64,000 nt of DNA from Microbacteriaceae bacterium (GTDB lineage: Bacteria; Actinomycetota; Actinomycetes; Actinomycetales; Microbacteriaceae): assembly GCA_947486475.1 (NCBI GenBank), contig CANKTR010000001.1:21901-85900 (forward strand). Reading direction: 5' to 3'. Shown one piece after another: positions 40,866 to 49,908 of this stretch. Every line of letters starts with the position of its first letter. The first letter of the stretch is position 1. The notes below the pieces were generated by a model that made no database searches, was not told the origin of the DNA, and saw only the letters and a list, made by a program, of their open reading frames with translations. The position numbers were made by a program, and so were the translations under genes.

Positions 40866-41870
40866 ATGAACAAGGTTTGCGCGCGCGTTTTCGCCGCCAC
40901 CACAATCGCCGCCACACTGGGTGTTCTGACCGCCTGTGCACCCGCGACTCCGAACGCCAACACGCTCGTGATTTATTCCGGACGGGAAGAAGAGATCGTG
41001 GAGCCGATCATCCAACTCTTTGAGGAGGAAAGCGGCGTGAACGTCGATGTCCGATACGGCGATTCCGCCGAACTTGCCGCGCAACTCAGCGAAGAGGGGC
41101 CTGCCTCGAAAGCCGACATTTTCTTTTCGCAGGATGCGGGAGCGCTCGGCGCCATCGAATCGGAAGGACTGTTTCTCGAATTGCCGGCCGCGGTAACGGA
41201 ACGAGTAGCGCCCGAGTATCGGTCGGCCAACAATCTCTGGGTCGGCGTCACCGGACGCGCGCGAGTGTTCGTGTACAACCCTGAACTGGTCACGGAATTG
41301 CCGATGTCGGTTCTCGAATTGGCGGAACCACAGTGGGCGGATCGCATCGCCGTCGCTCCGACCAATGCGTCGTTCCAGGCGTTCGTGACGGCTCTTCGCG
41401 TCATCAACGGTGACGACGTTGCCGTCTCCTGGTTGTCCGGCATCTCGGCTAATGCGCAGCGATTTGAAAAAAACAGCCAGATCCTCGAAGCGGTCGAAGC
41501 GGGAACCGTCGCGGCGGGACTCATCAATCACTATTACTGGTTTCAGCGGGAAAAAGAGGTCGGTGCGGAAAACATGACCTCACGGCTCGCCGCATTTACG
41601 TCGGGTGACGCCGGGAACCTCATCAACGTCGCCGGCGTTGGACTGTTGTCGGACAACCCTCATGCGAAAGCCTTCGTCAGTTTCCTGTTGCGGGACGACA
41701 TTCAGGGGATTTTTGTCACCGACATCATGGAATACCCGATGGTCGCGGGGATAGACATCCCCGCCGGGCTCACCCCGCTGGGAGATATCCCCGAACCGGA
41801 TTTCGATCTGTCGAACCTGAACGATCTGAAGGTTACGCTCGAGCTCATTCGCGCGAGTGGAATGATCTGA
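40866..41870 (+). CDS. Iron(III) ABC transporter substrate-binding lipoprotein
   Basis: A 334-aa exported binding protein. A lipobox 'VLTACAP' follows the hydrophobic N-terminus, so residue C24 or so is lipidated. The mature protein starts 'NTLVIYSGREEEIVEPIIQL' and includes 'ADIFFSQDAGALGAIESEGL' and 'LINHYYWFQREKE', where the double Tyr is the iron-binding pair of FbpA/FutA proteins. Controlled by the DtxR box upstream. First gene of a three-gene operon with permease and ATPase. Confidence 0.92.
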   Translation: MNKVCARVFAATTIAATLGVLTACAPATPNANTLVIYSGREEEIVEPIIQLFEEESGVNVDVRYGDSAELAAQLSEEGPASKADIFFSQDAGALGAIESEGLFLELPAAVTERVAPEYRSANNLWVGVTGRARVFVYNPELVTELPMSVLELAEPQWADRIAVAPTNASFQAFVTALRVINGDDVAVSWLSGISANAQRFEKNSQILEAVEAGTVAAGLINHYYWFQREKEVGAENMTSRLAAFTSGDAGNLINVAGVGLLSDNPHAKAFVSFLLRDDIQGIFVTDIMEYPMVAGIDIPAGLTPLGDIPEPDFDLSNLNDLKVTLELIRASGMI

Positions 41871-41871
41871 C

Positions 41872-43407
41872 GTGTCAGCCGTTCGGCCGCACGGTGTGGG
41901 GTCCTTTGTGGTCAAGGCCCTCGCCATCGCGGTGGTTCCCCTGGTTTCGGTACCGCTCGTCTATCTGGTCTTTCGCGTGGCCGAAGTGGAATCCGGTGCC
42001 GTCCTCACCGAAGTACTAAGCCTTCGCACGGGGCAACTCTTGCTCAACACGGTGGTTCTTGTAGTCGCGGTCACCGTGACGGCACTGACGGTCGGAATTC
42101 TGCAGGCCTATGCGGTGGTCCGCACCTCGATTCCCGTGCGCCGGACTCTCACGATTCTTGCGACGGTCCCACTCGCCGTTCCCTCGTACGTTGCCGCGTA
42201 CGGCTGGCTCGGGGTTGTCCCGGCGTTCAACGGCTTCGTTCCGGCGTGGCTGGTGCTCAGCGTCGCAACGACGCCGCTGGTTTTCTTGACCGTCAGCGCC
42301 GCTCTTGCGCGAACGTCCCGGTCCGTCGATGACGTCGCGCAGTCCATCAGCACGTCGAAGGTCCAGCGCCACATTCTCGTGACGTGGCCGACAATTCGTT
42401 CGGCGGTGTGGAGTTCGGGACTACTGGTGGCACTTTACGTGATTGCCGACTTCGGAGCAGTGTCGTTGCTTCGATACGACACCTTTACTCGCGCGATTTT
42501 CAACGCGTATCGCTCGAGTTTCGATCGCTCTCTGGCCGCAATTCTGGGTGTGGTTGTAGTGCTTCTCACGCTGGTCCTCGTCGTGCTGTATCGACGGGCA
42601 TTACGACGTGAACAGTCCGATCCGGTCAACGTCGTACCACCCAGTGCAATTTTACTTCGTCGGGGCGGTTGGTCTCACGCTGTGGCCATGACGCTGTGGA
42701 CTGCGGTGGGCACCGGCGTCCCGTTCGCCAGTGTTGTCGCCTGGGCGGTGGTCGGAAATTCGAGCACGGAACTCGAACGACTGGCCGAGGCGGCCCTCAG
42801 TTCGGTGATGTACGGGCTGTCCGCTGCGACCGTCGCAGTTGCCCTCGGCGTAGTGATTGTCGTGGCGTCGTTACGCTATCGATTCGCGCCGGCAAACCTG
42901 GCGGAGTCGTTGTCGTGGCTCATTCACGCTCTGCCCGCGTTGGTGGTCGCACTGTCCTTCACGTTCGTGGGAATCCGATTGGTTCCCGACCTGTACCAAA
43001 CCCACGTGTTCGTCGTTCTGGGTCTCGTCGTGCTGTTTCTGCCGAACGCAATCTCTGCCGTGGAACCCGCTCTGCGTGCAGTTCCTCCCGCGTGGCACGA
43101 GTTGGCACAGTCGCTCGGCATGCGACCATCAACGGAATTCCTGCGCGTCACTCTGCCCGTCATCACCCCCGGACTGGTCGCGGGATGGGCGCTCGTTGTT
43201 TTAGTGATTGTGCGCGAACTGCCACTCACGTTGCTGTTAAGGCCAAACGGAGTTGAGACACTCGCTACCCGACTGTGGACGGAAACGAACGCGGGCGCTT
43301 TTGCGGCGGCTGCGCCCTATGCCGTTACGCTGGTGGCACTGGCCGGCATCCCCGCGTGGCTGGTTTCACGGGGGCTGGACCCCCAACGAAAAATGGTCGT
43401 GTCATGA
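41872..43407 (+). CDS. Iron(III) ABC transporter permease (fused two-domain)
   Basis: A 511-aa membrane protein with about 12 helices arranged as two BPD-type permease halves. EAA-loop sequences are 'VDDVAQSISTSKVQRHILVT' in the first half and 'WHELAQSLGMRPSTEFLRVT' in the second, both contact sites for the ATPase. The fused layout is the FbpB/CysW-like iron permease form. GTG start one base after the preceding stop codon; the stop overlaps the ATPase start. Confidence 0.9.
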   Translation: MSAVRPHGVGSFVVKALAIAVVPLVSVPLVYLVFRVAEVESGAVLTEVLSLRTGQLLLNTVVLVVAVTVTALTVGILQAYAVVRTSIPVRRTLTILATVPLAVPSYVAAYGWLGVVPAFNGFVPAWLVLSVATTPLVFLTVSAALARTSRSVDDVAQSISTSKVQRHILVTWPTIRSAVWSSGLLVALYVIADFGAVSLLRYDTFTRAIFNAYRSSFDRSLAAILGVVVVLLTLVLVVLYRRALRREQSDPVNVVPPSAILLRRGGWSHAVAMTLWTAVGTGVPFASVVAWAVVGNSSTELERLAEAALSSVMYGLSAATVAVALGVVIVVASLRYRFAPANLAESLSWLIHALPALVVALSFTFVGIRLVPDLYQTHVFVVLGLVVLFLPNAISAVEPALRAVPPAWHELAQSLGMRPSTEFLRVTLPVITPGLVAGWALVVLVIVRELPLTLLLRPNGVETLATRLWTETNAGAFAAAAPYAVTLVALAGIPAWLVSRGLDPQRKMVVS

Positions 43408-44438
43408 GCGCGTTTGTCGAAGTGAAGAACCTCACGGTCGTGAAAAGCGGGTCCACGATTCTTCACGATGTGTCGTTCGTCGTCAACCGCGGGGAATTCC
43501 TCTCGATTCTGGGACCGAGCGGCGTCGGCAAGACCACGCTTCTGCGATGTCTCGCCGGTTTCGAACGCCCCGATTCGGGTTCCGTCGTGATCGACGGCGA
43601 CGCGGTGTCATCGGATGCATCGTGGGTTGAACCCTCGCGCCGCGGGGTGGGAATTGTTCCGCAGGACGGTGCGTTGTTCACCCACATGACGGTTGCGCGC
43701 AACATCGGTGCTGGACTCGCCGACCTCGGGAGCGCACAGCGCACCGAACGCATTGCCGAGCTCGTGTCGATCATGCGATTGGACGGTCTGGAAAATCGAC
43801 TTCCCGCCGAATTATCGGGCGGGCAGCAACAGCGGGTGGCGGTCGCTCGAGCGATTGCCCCGTCCCCACGAGTCGTGTTGCTCGACGAACCGTTTGCAGC
43901 GCTCGACACGGAACTTCGCACCGAGTTGCGTGCCGACGTTCGGGAACTGCTGCGGAAAGAGTCGATCACCGCGATCCTTGTCACCCACGATCAGGACGAA
44001 GCGTTGTCGCTGTCGGACTCCATCGCGGTGATGCGGGATGGGGCGATTATTCAAACGGGGACGCCCGCAGACATTTACGCTCGGCCCGCGGACATTGATG
44101 TTGCCCTTTTCCTCGGTGATGCCGTGATCCTGCCCGGGCGCGTGAGCGGCGGCAAGGTCGAAACGGAATTGGGTGCACTGACTCCGTTGAACCGAGTTCG
44201 CGACGGCGATCGCGGATTTGCCGCGGTTCGACCCGAGAATTTCTATCTGCAACCCGACCCCGCCGGCCAGGCGATCGTGACAGGCCGACAATTCTTTGGT
44301 CATGACGTGTTGGTCACGGTGGCAACGCCCAACCGCACAATCACCGCGCGGGCGAGCGGTCCTCTTGCGCCGGAAATGGGTATGAAGCTGACCGTGTGGG
44401 TGCGCGGGCCGGTGAACTTCTACGCTCGTCCCGATTGA
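43404..44438 (+). CDS. Iron(III) ABC transporter ATP-binding protein
   Basis: A 344-aa ATPase. Walker A 'GPSGVGKTT', signature 'LSGGQQQRVA', Walker B 'VVLLDEPF', H-loop 'LVTHDQDEAL', followed by a C-terminal regulatory TOBE-like domain of about 110 residues. The true start is ATG 43404 overlapping the permease stop; the open frame reaches further upstream only by chance. Completes a DtxR-controlled ferric iron importer. Confidence 0.92.
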   Translation: MSAFVEVKNLTVVKSGSTILHDVSFVVNRGEFLSILGPSGVGKTTLLRCLAGFERPDSGSVVIDGDAVSSDASWVEPSRRGVGIVPQDGALFTHMTVARNIGAGLADLGSAQRTERIAELVSIMRLDGLENRLPAELSGGQQQRVAVARAIAPSPRVVLLDEPFAALDTELRTELRADVRELLRKESITAILVTHDQDEALSLSDSIAVMRDGAIIQTGTPADIYARPADIDVALFLGDAVILPGRVSGGKVETELGALTPLNRVRDGDRGFAAVRPENFYLQPDPAGQAIVTGRQFFGHDVLVTVATPNRTITARASGPLAPEMGMKLTVWVRGPVNFYARPD

Positions 44439-44491
44439 TGCGCCCGAAAATCGCCTCAGGGTCGACGTGGCCTCGCTGTATTCTGGTGAGG

Positions 44492-45328
44492 GTGGACACT
44501 CACTACCGTCAGAACGTCCGGTCGAGCGCGATTGTTGCCGCAGCATTGATCGTCCTAGCCGCCCCCGCGCTGTTCGTAACCCGCGGAATTCCCGTGTTCA
44601 TGGGGCTCGGTTATGCGGCCCTCGCCCTCGGGTTGATCATCGCATTTTCGCGCAATCGTGTTCTCGGACAAGACCTGTCTCTCATCGCGGTGCCCCTTGT
44701 TTTCATCAGTTTTATCTCGGTCGAGGCCAATCTTGAGTGGGGCAACTATGCGCTCATGGGCGCCGTGCTCACGCTGTGTGTGGTGTATCCCTACGCGATG
44801 AGTCGATGGGTTTTTCGGGACCACGTCGTGCGGTTCCCGGGTCGACCGGGCGAACCGTGGTCGCGCGGGGAGTGGGCGTGGCTGGGCGCGGTTCTCGTGC
44901 TTGGCTACCTCATCCTGCCGGTGTATTTCATCACCTCGGGTAGTTACCAGAACTGGCCTGCTGTCACAACGCCGAGCGAAATCGCGCGCCTGTTCGTAGG
45001 CGTCGGGTTCGTCGGCATCTGGGACGAACTCTTTTTCATCTGCATTGTGTTCGCACTGTTGCGCCGCCACTTCCCGTTCTGGACGGCGAATGTCCTGCAG
45101 GCGATTGTTTTCGTGTCGTTTTTGTGGGAACTGGGATATCGGTCATGGGGACCCGCGCTCACGCTGCCCTTCGCCCTGATTCAGGGCTGGATTTTCGAGA
45201 AGAGCCGTTCGGTCTGGTACATCATCACCGTGCATCTGCTTTTTGACGTTGTCGTTTTCGCTGTGCTCATCTATGCGCACCACCCGACGTGGCTGCCGAT
45301 TTTCTTCGTCGCTCCGCCTACACCGTAG
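44492..45328 (+). CDS. CPBP-like intramembrane protein
   Basis: A 278-aa protein with seven to eight hydrophobic helices. The C-terminal half has 'GIWDELFFICIVFALLRR' and 'IITVHLLFDVVVFAV', which resemble the E-E-x3-R and H motifs of CPBP (Abi-type) membrane proteases; the first Glu of the pair is Asp. GTG 44492 is the chosen start; TATTCT ends eight bases before, so the message is nearly leaderless. In bacteria these proteins are linked to protein maturation or bacteriocin immunity; no such partner is seen here. Confidence 0.7.
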   Translation: MDTHYRQNVRSSAIVAAALIVLAAPALFVTRGIPVFMGLGYAALALGLIIAFSRNRVLGQDLSLIAVPLVFISFISVEANLEWGNYALMGAVLTLCVVYPYAMSRWVFRDHVVRFPGRPGEPWSRGEWAWLGAVLVLGYLILPVYFITSGSYQNWPAVTTPSEIARLFVGVGFVGIWDELFFICIVFALLRRHFPFWTANVLQAIVFVSFLWELGYRSWGPALTLPFALIQGWIFEKSRSVWYIITVHLLFDVVVFAVLIYAHHPTWLPIFFVAPPTP

Positions 45329-45355
45329 TGTCCACGAGAGGGTAGTGTGCCGACA

Positions 45356-46051
45356 ATGAGCAACAATCCCCGTCGCGGTGCTCGTTTTGGCGCTTTTGTC
45401 GCGGCAACGCATTTTCCGCAGGCGCTCGCGATGGTGCTTCTGATGACAATTGCTACCGCAGTCGTTGGCGGGTCTTTGTGGAGCGTCGCCCTGGTTTTAC
45501 TCGCAAGCGCAGCCGGCCAGGCCACGGTGGGGTGGACGAACGATGTGCACGACGCGGCAGCCGATCGTGCCGCCGGGCGGGGCAGCAAGCCAACCGTTCG
45601 AGGCGAACTGCGCCCCGAGGACCTTCGCATCCCGATTCTGGTGAGCGCGACCCTGACCATCCCACTGTCGTTCCTGGCTGCGGGATGGGTCGGCGGCGCT
45701 GCGCACATTGCGGCCGTCGCCAGCGCACTGGTCTACAACTTCTTCCTCGCCCGCACCGTGTGGTCGTGGGTCCCGTATGCCGTTTCGTTCGCGCTCATGC
45801 CGGTATTCATTGCGCAGGCGATTGCACCGGCGCTCTGGCCGTCATTCCCCGTCGTTTTCCTGAGCGTTCTGGTCGGAGTGACGGCCCACCTGCTCAACGC
45901 GATTCCCGACATCGACATCGACCGCGAAACTGGGTGGGGCGGGCTCGCGGTTTCACTCGGCAAACGGCGCTCGATTGTTGTGGTTGCGGCTCTGGCGGGT
46001 GTCGCAGCCGTGTGCCTCGGGGTCATCATCAACGACCTGTTGACGGGCTAG
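45356..46051 (+). CDS. UbiA-family prenyltransferase
   Basis: A 231-aa membrane protein with about seven helices. The two aspartate motifs 'NDVHDAAADRAAGRGSKP' and 'DIDIDRETGWGG' bind Mg-prenyl diphosphate. Such enzymes attach isoprenoid chains to aromatic or other acceptors (quinone, haem, lipid). The start ATG 45356 is eight bases after TAGTGT, as in other near-leaderless genes here. It is 27 bases downstream of the CPBP gene. Acceptor unknown; it is shorter than UbiA/MenA of about 290 residues, having lost helices at the end. Confidence 0.82.
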   Translation: MSNNPRRGARFGAFVAATHFPQALAMVLLMTIATAVVGGSLWSVALVLLASAAGQATVGWTNDVHDAAADRAAGRGSKPTVRGELRPEDLRIPILVSATLTIPLSFLAAGWVGGAAHIAAVASALVYNFFLARTVWSWVPYAVSFALMPVFIAQAIAPALWPSFPVVFLSVLVGVTAHLLNAIPDIDIDRETGWGGLAVSLGKRRSIVVVAALAGVAAVCLGVIINDLLTG

Positions 46052-46106
46052 TTCCCGACGACGGGTTTCCCACAAAGTTCGATCACGAGACCGAGGAAGT
46101 CGGACG

Positions 46107-47387
46107 CTATTCGGTGACGGTGACAACGTATTCGGTCATGTCGAAACCACGGTTTCCCACCGAGTCGCGAATGCTGAGGAGGAGCCGGTACTCGCCGGGA
46201 ATCGCCGACGGTGACACGGTGAGTGACTGGCGCCACGTGCCGTCGGTGGGGTCGCCAGCGATCAGCTCCGCTGGGCCGTCAGCAGGAATGAACAAACCGT
46301 TCTGGTCAGAGGAGTAGTAGTAGGGCGCAGCGCCGGCAAACCAGGAATAGACCCCGGCGGTCCCGGATTCGTCTCTGGTGTCGACCTCAACAGTGAATGT
46401 CTCGCCGGCGCTAACGGTGGTCGGGAGGCGAACGTCGAGGATTTCGGGCACGCGGTTGTCGGATGAACCGCCGTACACATTGAATCCAAAGGCAGCCCAT
46501 CCGGGAACGGCGTTGGAATTCCCGAGCACATCGGACGCCCCAATGTACAGCGTGTAGTTTTCGTTCACCGCGTTCTCCGGAATGTCGCAACGCAGTTCGT
46601 ACGTTCCTGATACAGCGCTACCCTCAATGAGTTCCACGGGAACCGCGAAACCGCACCATTCGGTCATCCAACCCGACGGCCCACCAATTGCGGCCCAGGT
46701 CATGGCGACGCCTGAGCTGTCTTCGACAACCCAGCGGAATACGGCCGTCGTGCCCGCCTGGTATTCGAGAATGTAATAGTCAGGGAAACTTACGATGGGC
46801 GCGTCTACATCAGTGGCGCAAGCATCAAGTTGACGGTCCGCTGCATCAATCGCACACGTGTCGTCTCCCGTTCCCGAGCTGAGTCCATCAACACCAGTTC
46901 CTCCGTCGAGAGCGTCATCGCCATTTCCGCCCGACAGGTTGTCATCGCCTCCATCGCCGAGAACCGCGTCATCACCGTTTTTGCCGACGAGAACGTCGTT
47001 TCCGGAACCGCCTTCGACCGAATCATTTCCGCCGCCACCGTTGAGTGAATCTTTGCCCGAGTCACCGACGATTTCATCGTCTCCAGCGCCACCCCAAACG
47101 CGATCATTGCCCGCACCGCCATAGATGGTGTCATTGCCTTCACCGCCGTAGATGGTGTCTTTGCCGCCTAGTCCGCAAATAACGTCGTCGCCCGACGTTC
47201 CCACCAGGGTTTCGGTCCGACCCGTCCCGGTGATCGTGCATTCAGCCTGCGTCTCGGCGGGTGCGGTCATGGAATCGGAATCGGAATCGGAACCGGGCAC
47301 GGTCGCGGAAGCAGCAAACGGAACTGACCCAATGCTTGTCGCCGCTAAAGCGGTCGCGACAAAGAGCGCACGCACAATTTTCTTCAC
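46107..47387 (-). CDS. Secreted RTX-repeat calcium-binding protein
   Basis: A 426-aa exported protein. GTG start 47387 after GAGGA; signal peptide 'IVRALFVATALAATSIGSV' cut near residue 27. Residues about 72-178 hold around 12 nonapeptide RTX repeats ('GGEGNDTIY', 'GGAGNDRVW', 'GGSGNDVLV' and variants), which bind calcium in a beta-roll. The C-terminal 240 residues form two beta-rich domains ('LEYQAGTTAVFRWVVEDSSG', 'PTTVSAGETFTVEVDTRDES') with four cysteines. No type I secretion genes are nearby and a Sec signal is present, so export is through Sec, unlike Gram-negative RTX toxins. Probably an extracellular or wall-associated binding protein. Confidence 0.85.
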   Translation of the reverse strand: MKKIVRALFVATALAATSIGSVPFAASATVPGSDSDSDSMTAPAETQAECTITGTGRTETLVGTSGDDVICGLGGKDTIYGGEGNDTIYGGAGNDRVWGGAGDDEIVGDSGKDSLNGGGGNDSVEGGSGNDVLVGKNGDDAVLGDGGDDNLSGGNGDDALDGGTGVDGLSSGTGDDTCAIDAADRQLDACATDVDAPIVSFPDYYILEYQAGTTAVFRWVVEDSSGVAMTWAAIGGPSGWMTEWCGFAVPVELIEGSAVSGTYELRCDIPENAVNENYTLYIGASDVLGNSNAVPGWAAFGFNVYGGSSDNRVPEILDVRLPTTVSAGETFTVEVDTRDESGTAGVYSWFAGAAPYYYSSDQNGLFIPADGPAELIAGDPTDGTWRQSLTVSPSAIPGEYRLLLSIRDSVGNRGFDMTEYVVTVTE

Positions 47388-47499
47388 GACACAATCCTCA
47401 CGTTTTGGTATGAAAAGTGTATCGAACACCGCCCAACGTGAATTTTAACTTTTGCTATGAAAATTGAGCGCCCCTTGGTTTATCCCGCAGGGTCGGCGC

Positions 47500-48195
47500 T
47501 CAGTTGAGGTCAGCGGATTTCGCCAACTGAACCAGGAACTCCACGTGCGACGCGATGGCGAATTCGGCGTACTTGCTCGCCTCTTCAGAGTCCGCGGACG
47601 GCGAGTGCGAACCCGAAAGCCACACGGCCGAACCCAAGGTCGACATGCCAATGGACGAGGTGATGGCGATGAGTTTCGGGTTGGTCAGAAATTTCGCCAT
47701 GTCCAAGTTTTCTGCGGTGATTTCGTCAGGTGAAACGGTTCCGGCATTCACGTCGATGATGAGTTGTGCGAGTCTCGCCAAGTTGAGTTCGAACTTCGCC
47801 AGCTTCAACTCGCGGTACTTCGCGTCAAAAGAGAGGGGTTCTTTGAGTGAGAAGGTCGGATAGTTCAGGACGACTCCCCAGCCGCCGACGCGGTTCGACA
47901 CCGTGATCTGAGTCCGGATCCATGCTCGAAGTCTGTCCTCGGGGACGCGAGGGGCACTGGTCACCGCCGCGAACATTTCGTCAATGTAGCGGGAGTAGAC
48001 GATGTAGGCGGCCTCGGAAACCAAGCCGTATCGCGACGCGAAATAGTGGTTGATCATCGCGACCGAAACACCGAGGTCGCGTGCAATTTTCCCTGGATTG
48101 AACTGTCCCGGTCCACTTCGTGCGAACTCTTCGATTGTTCGCTCAAGGAACTGTTCACGCATTGACTTCACGACGTTGGACGAATCGTTGTCCAT
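47500..48195 (-). CDS. TetR-family transcriptional regulator
   Basis: A 231-aa regulator. The helix-turn-helix is 'FNPGKIARDLGVSVAMINHYF' (residues about 30-52), followed by a helical ligand domain. I use ATG 48195 ('MDNDSSNVVKS'); a longer frame to 48255 has no ribosome site and no family likeness. Immediately across a 81-base gap lies a truncated surface-protein fragment on the opposite strand. Target genes are not evident; the RTX gene downstream (same strand, 112-base gap) is one option. Confidence 0.82.
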   Translation of the reverse strand: MDNDSSNVVKSMREQFLERTIEEFARSGPGQFNPGKIARDLGVSVAMINHYFASRYGLVSEAAYIVYSRYIDEMFAAVTSAPRVPEDRLRAWIRTQITVSNRVGGWGVVLNYPTFSLKEPLSFDAKYRELKLAKFELNLARLAQLIIDVNAGTVSPDEITAENLDMAKFLTNPKLIAITSSIGMSTLGSAVWLSGSHSPSADSEEASKYAEFAIASHVEFLVQLAKSADLN

Positions 48196-48276
48196 TTCGA
48201 TCGCCGAATAAATGAGGCACGGGGCTGTTCCCAGATGATTGTGAAAGTTTAGCACCGAGGTGTTGAAGGCCCTTAG

Positions 48277-48510
48277 GTGAATTTGCCTCCGGCCGAAGTC
48301 GGCTGGTTCACGAGCGACTATTTTGGAGACTACGACGGTGGCTACCAGGTCGTGCAGTTTGCCGATCCGAATGCGGGATCAGGTGAAGAGTTGGCGCCCA
48401 CGGGTGGAAACTCTGCGATGGCAGGCACGCTTGTCGCATTGAGCGCCCTGGCACTCGCTGCGGGACTTTTCACACGTGTCGCGTCGCGTCGTCAACGAGC
48501 GCGTTCGTAA
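48277..48510 (+). pseudogene. Orphan LAxTG cell-wall sorting fragment
   Basis: A 77-aa reading frame whose C-terminus is a complete sorting signal: LAPTG (residues 39-43), the hydrophobic segment 'TLVALSALALAAGLF' and the basic tail 'RVASRRQRARS'. LAxTG is the class E sortase motif in actinobacteria. The first 38 residues ('AEVGWFTSDYFGDYDGGYQV') have no signal peptide, and a TAG stop stands directly before the GTG in the same frame. Without a signal peptide it could not be exported or anchored, so it is most likely the 3' remnant of a larger anchored protein. A strong terminator follows. Confidence 0.7.
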
Positions 48511-48547
48511 TCACATCCCTTTCGCCCGTTCCTTGGCGGAAACGCTG

Positions 48548-48581
48548 AAAGTCCCCCGTATCTGCACAGGCGGGGGGCTTT
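48548..48581. terminator. Intrinsic terminator
   Basis: AAAGTCCCCCG (48548-48558) pairs with CGGGGGGCTTT (48571-48581) over a 12-base loop, with one mismatch. It closes the sorting-fragment unit and could also serve the convergent GNAT gene. Confidence 0.85.
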
Positions 48582-48602
48582 CCCCATTTGCCGGTTTGAC
48601 CC

Positions 48603-49562
48603 TTACTTCTTGGGTGAAAGTTGGACGGGCCTCGAGTGCTCAATCGTCGTTGACATGACCCGAAAGCCCATGTCGAGATAAAGGCCGAGCGCACCCGAAC
48701 TGTTTTCCGTGTCGACCCCTAGCTCGGCGTGCGAGTATCCTCGCCGAGAAAAGTGTGCCAGTGCGACGTCGAGCAGGAACCGCCCAAAACCACGACCTCG
48801 CTGTTGCTGCGTGACACCGAGAAGGACAACGAAACCCCGCGATTCGTCTGCATCGATGTCATCGAGCCAGATGAATCCGACCGCGCGACCTTCTGCGTAC
48901 AGCAGGAAGACACCGTCGGAAGGAATGCTCGTGTCGGCTCGAATTCTCTTCACCCACGAGTCGAAATCGCGGGTGACAAAGCCAAAGTGCTCGGCAAAGG
49001 AATTCTGATGCACCGCGTGCCAGTCCTTCAAATCCATCACGTTTGAGAGATCAACCACGCGCAGTTCAACCCCGTCCGGCATTGTTGGTTGCTCACGATT
49101 CGGTTCGACCGATGCGCGAAGTCGGTGGTAGTAACGAATCGGCGTGAATCCCCGATCGGCCAGGTGGGACAAGTTGTCGTGGTGGTTGGCGTGAACCTCC
49201 AGGTGAATATCGAAGTCGGGATAGTCGCGGTTCGCCTCGGCGAGAAACCAGTCGACAAGAACCGGAAACCGGGAGTCGCCCGCGCGAACAGAAATCACCG
49301 GATTGAGCATCTGCGCAGCCAGGTCAGGATGCAGGTTGCCAAAACCAAAAGGTTCCGCGCCATCTCGTTCGGAAAACAACCACGGGGGGGACGGATCGCC
49401 GGGGCTCTCAATGATTTGCTTTGCGATGTCGATGCCAAAACTGCCATGGGTGGGATCGATGGCGGAAACCTCAGAATTGAGAATCGCCTGGACCTGGGCC
49501 GCGTCGTTCGAAGTCGCGCGGCGGAGAAAAACTCCGTCAATGCCGGCGTTGGTCGACGTCAT
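48603..49562 (-). CDS. Tandem GNAT N-acetyltransferase
   Basis: A 319-aa protein built of two GNAT folds, like mycothiol synthase MshD in size and plan. The acetyl-CoA loop of the C-terminal fold is intact ('LLGVTQQQRGRGFGRFLLDV', 'ALGLYLDMGFRV'). The N-terminal fold is degenerate. ATG 49562 is preceded by GGAGGAAT, and this start replaces the longer open frame. MshD acetylates the cysteinyl amine of the mycothiol precursor; a true MshD would be expected to match more closely, so I keep the general name. It lies beside tRNA-Lys. Confidence 0.8.
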   Translation of the reverse strand: MTSTNAGIDGVFLRRATSNDAAQVQAILNSEVSAIDPTHGSFGIDIAKQIIESPGDPSPPWLFSERDGAEPFGFGNLHPDLAAQMLNPVISVRAGDSRFPVLVDWFLAEANRDYPDFDIHLEVHANHHDNLSHLADRGFTPIRYYHRLRASVEPNREQPTMPDGVELRVVDLSNVMDLKDWHAVHQNSFAEHFGFVTRDFDSWVKRIRADTSIPSDGVFLLYAEGRAVGFIWLDDIDADESRGFVVLLGVTQQQRGRGFGRFLLDVALAHFSRRGYSHAELGVDTENSSGALGLYLDMGFRVMSTTIEHSRPVQLSPKK

Positions 49563-49628
49563 GATTCCTCCCTGAGAAAGTTTACGGTGAGGTCGATGCG
49601 CGCCAGCAATTGAGCGCAATTGATTCGG

Positions 49629-49701
<73 letters not shown>

Positions 49702-49896
49702 GCGCGCGAAGGCGCTCGCACAATTCTACCGACTTGCGAAACGCTCCGTGACTAACGGTTATCGGCTGTGAAGGGCGTCGGCGGTGGACTTTCGGAACGG
49801 TGTGAAAAGAGTCGCTTTCACTCGCGGCGGTGCACCCGAATTCTTCGCCACAATCGAGGTTGAAATGGGCAATCGCAGTGCCAATATGGTGACGCG

Positions 49897-49902
49897 TAGG
49901 AT
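49897..49902 (+). promoter_or_regulatory. -10 box of the leaderless beta-lactamase-fold gene
   Basis: TAGGAT ends six bases before ATG 49909, so the start codon would be +1. The gap from the tRNA to here (49702-49896, 195 bases) shows no gene. Confidence 0.55.
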
Positions 49903-49908
49903 TCAATT

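Noticed and set aside
46858..47190. A tandem DNA repeat array or CRISPR in the RTX region
   Set aside because: The periodicity is 27 bases and in frame, coding the nonapeptide repeats; units are too variable and lack spacers.
48603..49562. Mycothiol synthase MshD
   Set aside because: Size and tandem GNAT plan fit, but the N-terminal fold and substrate loops are not similar enough to be sure; only the general family name is used.
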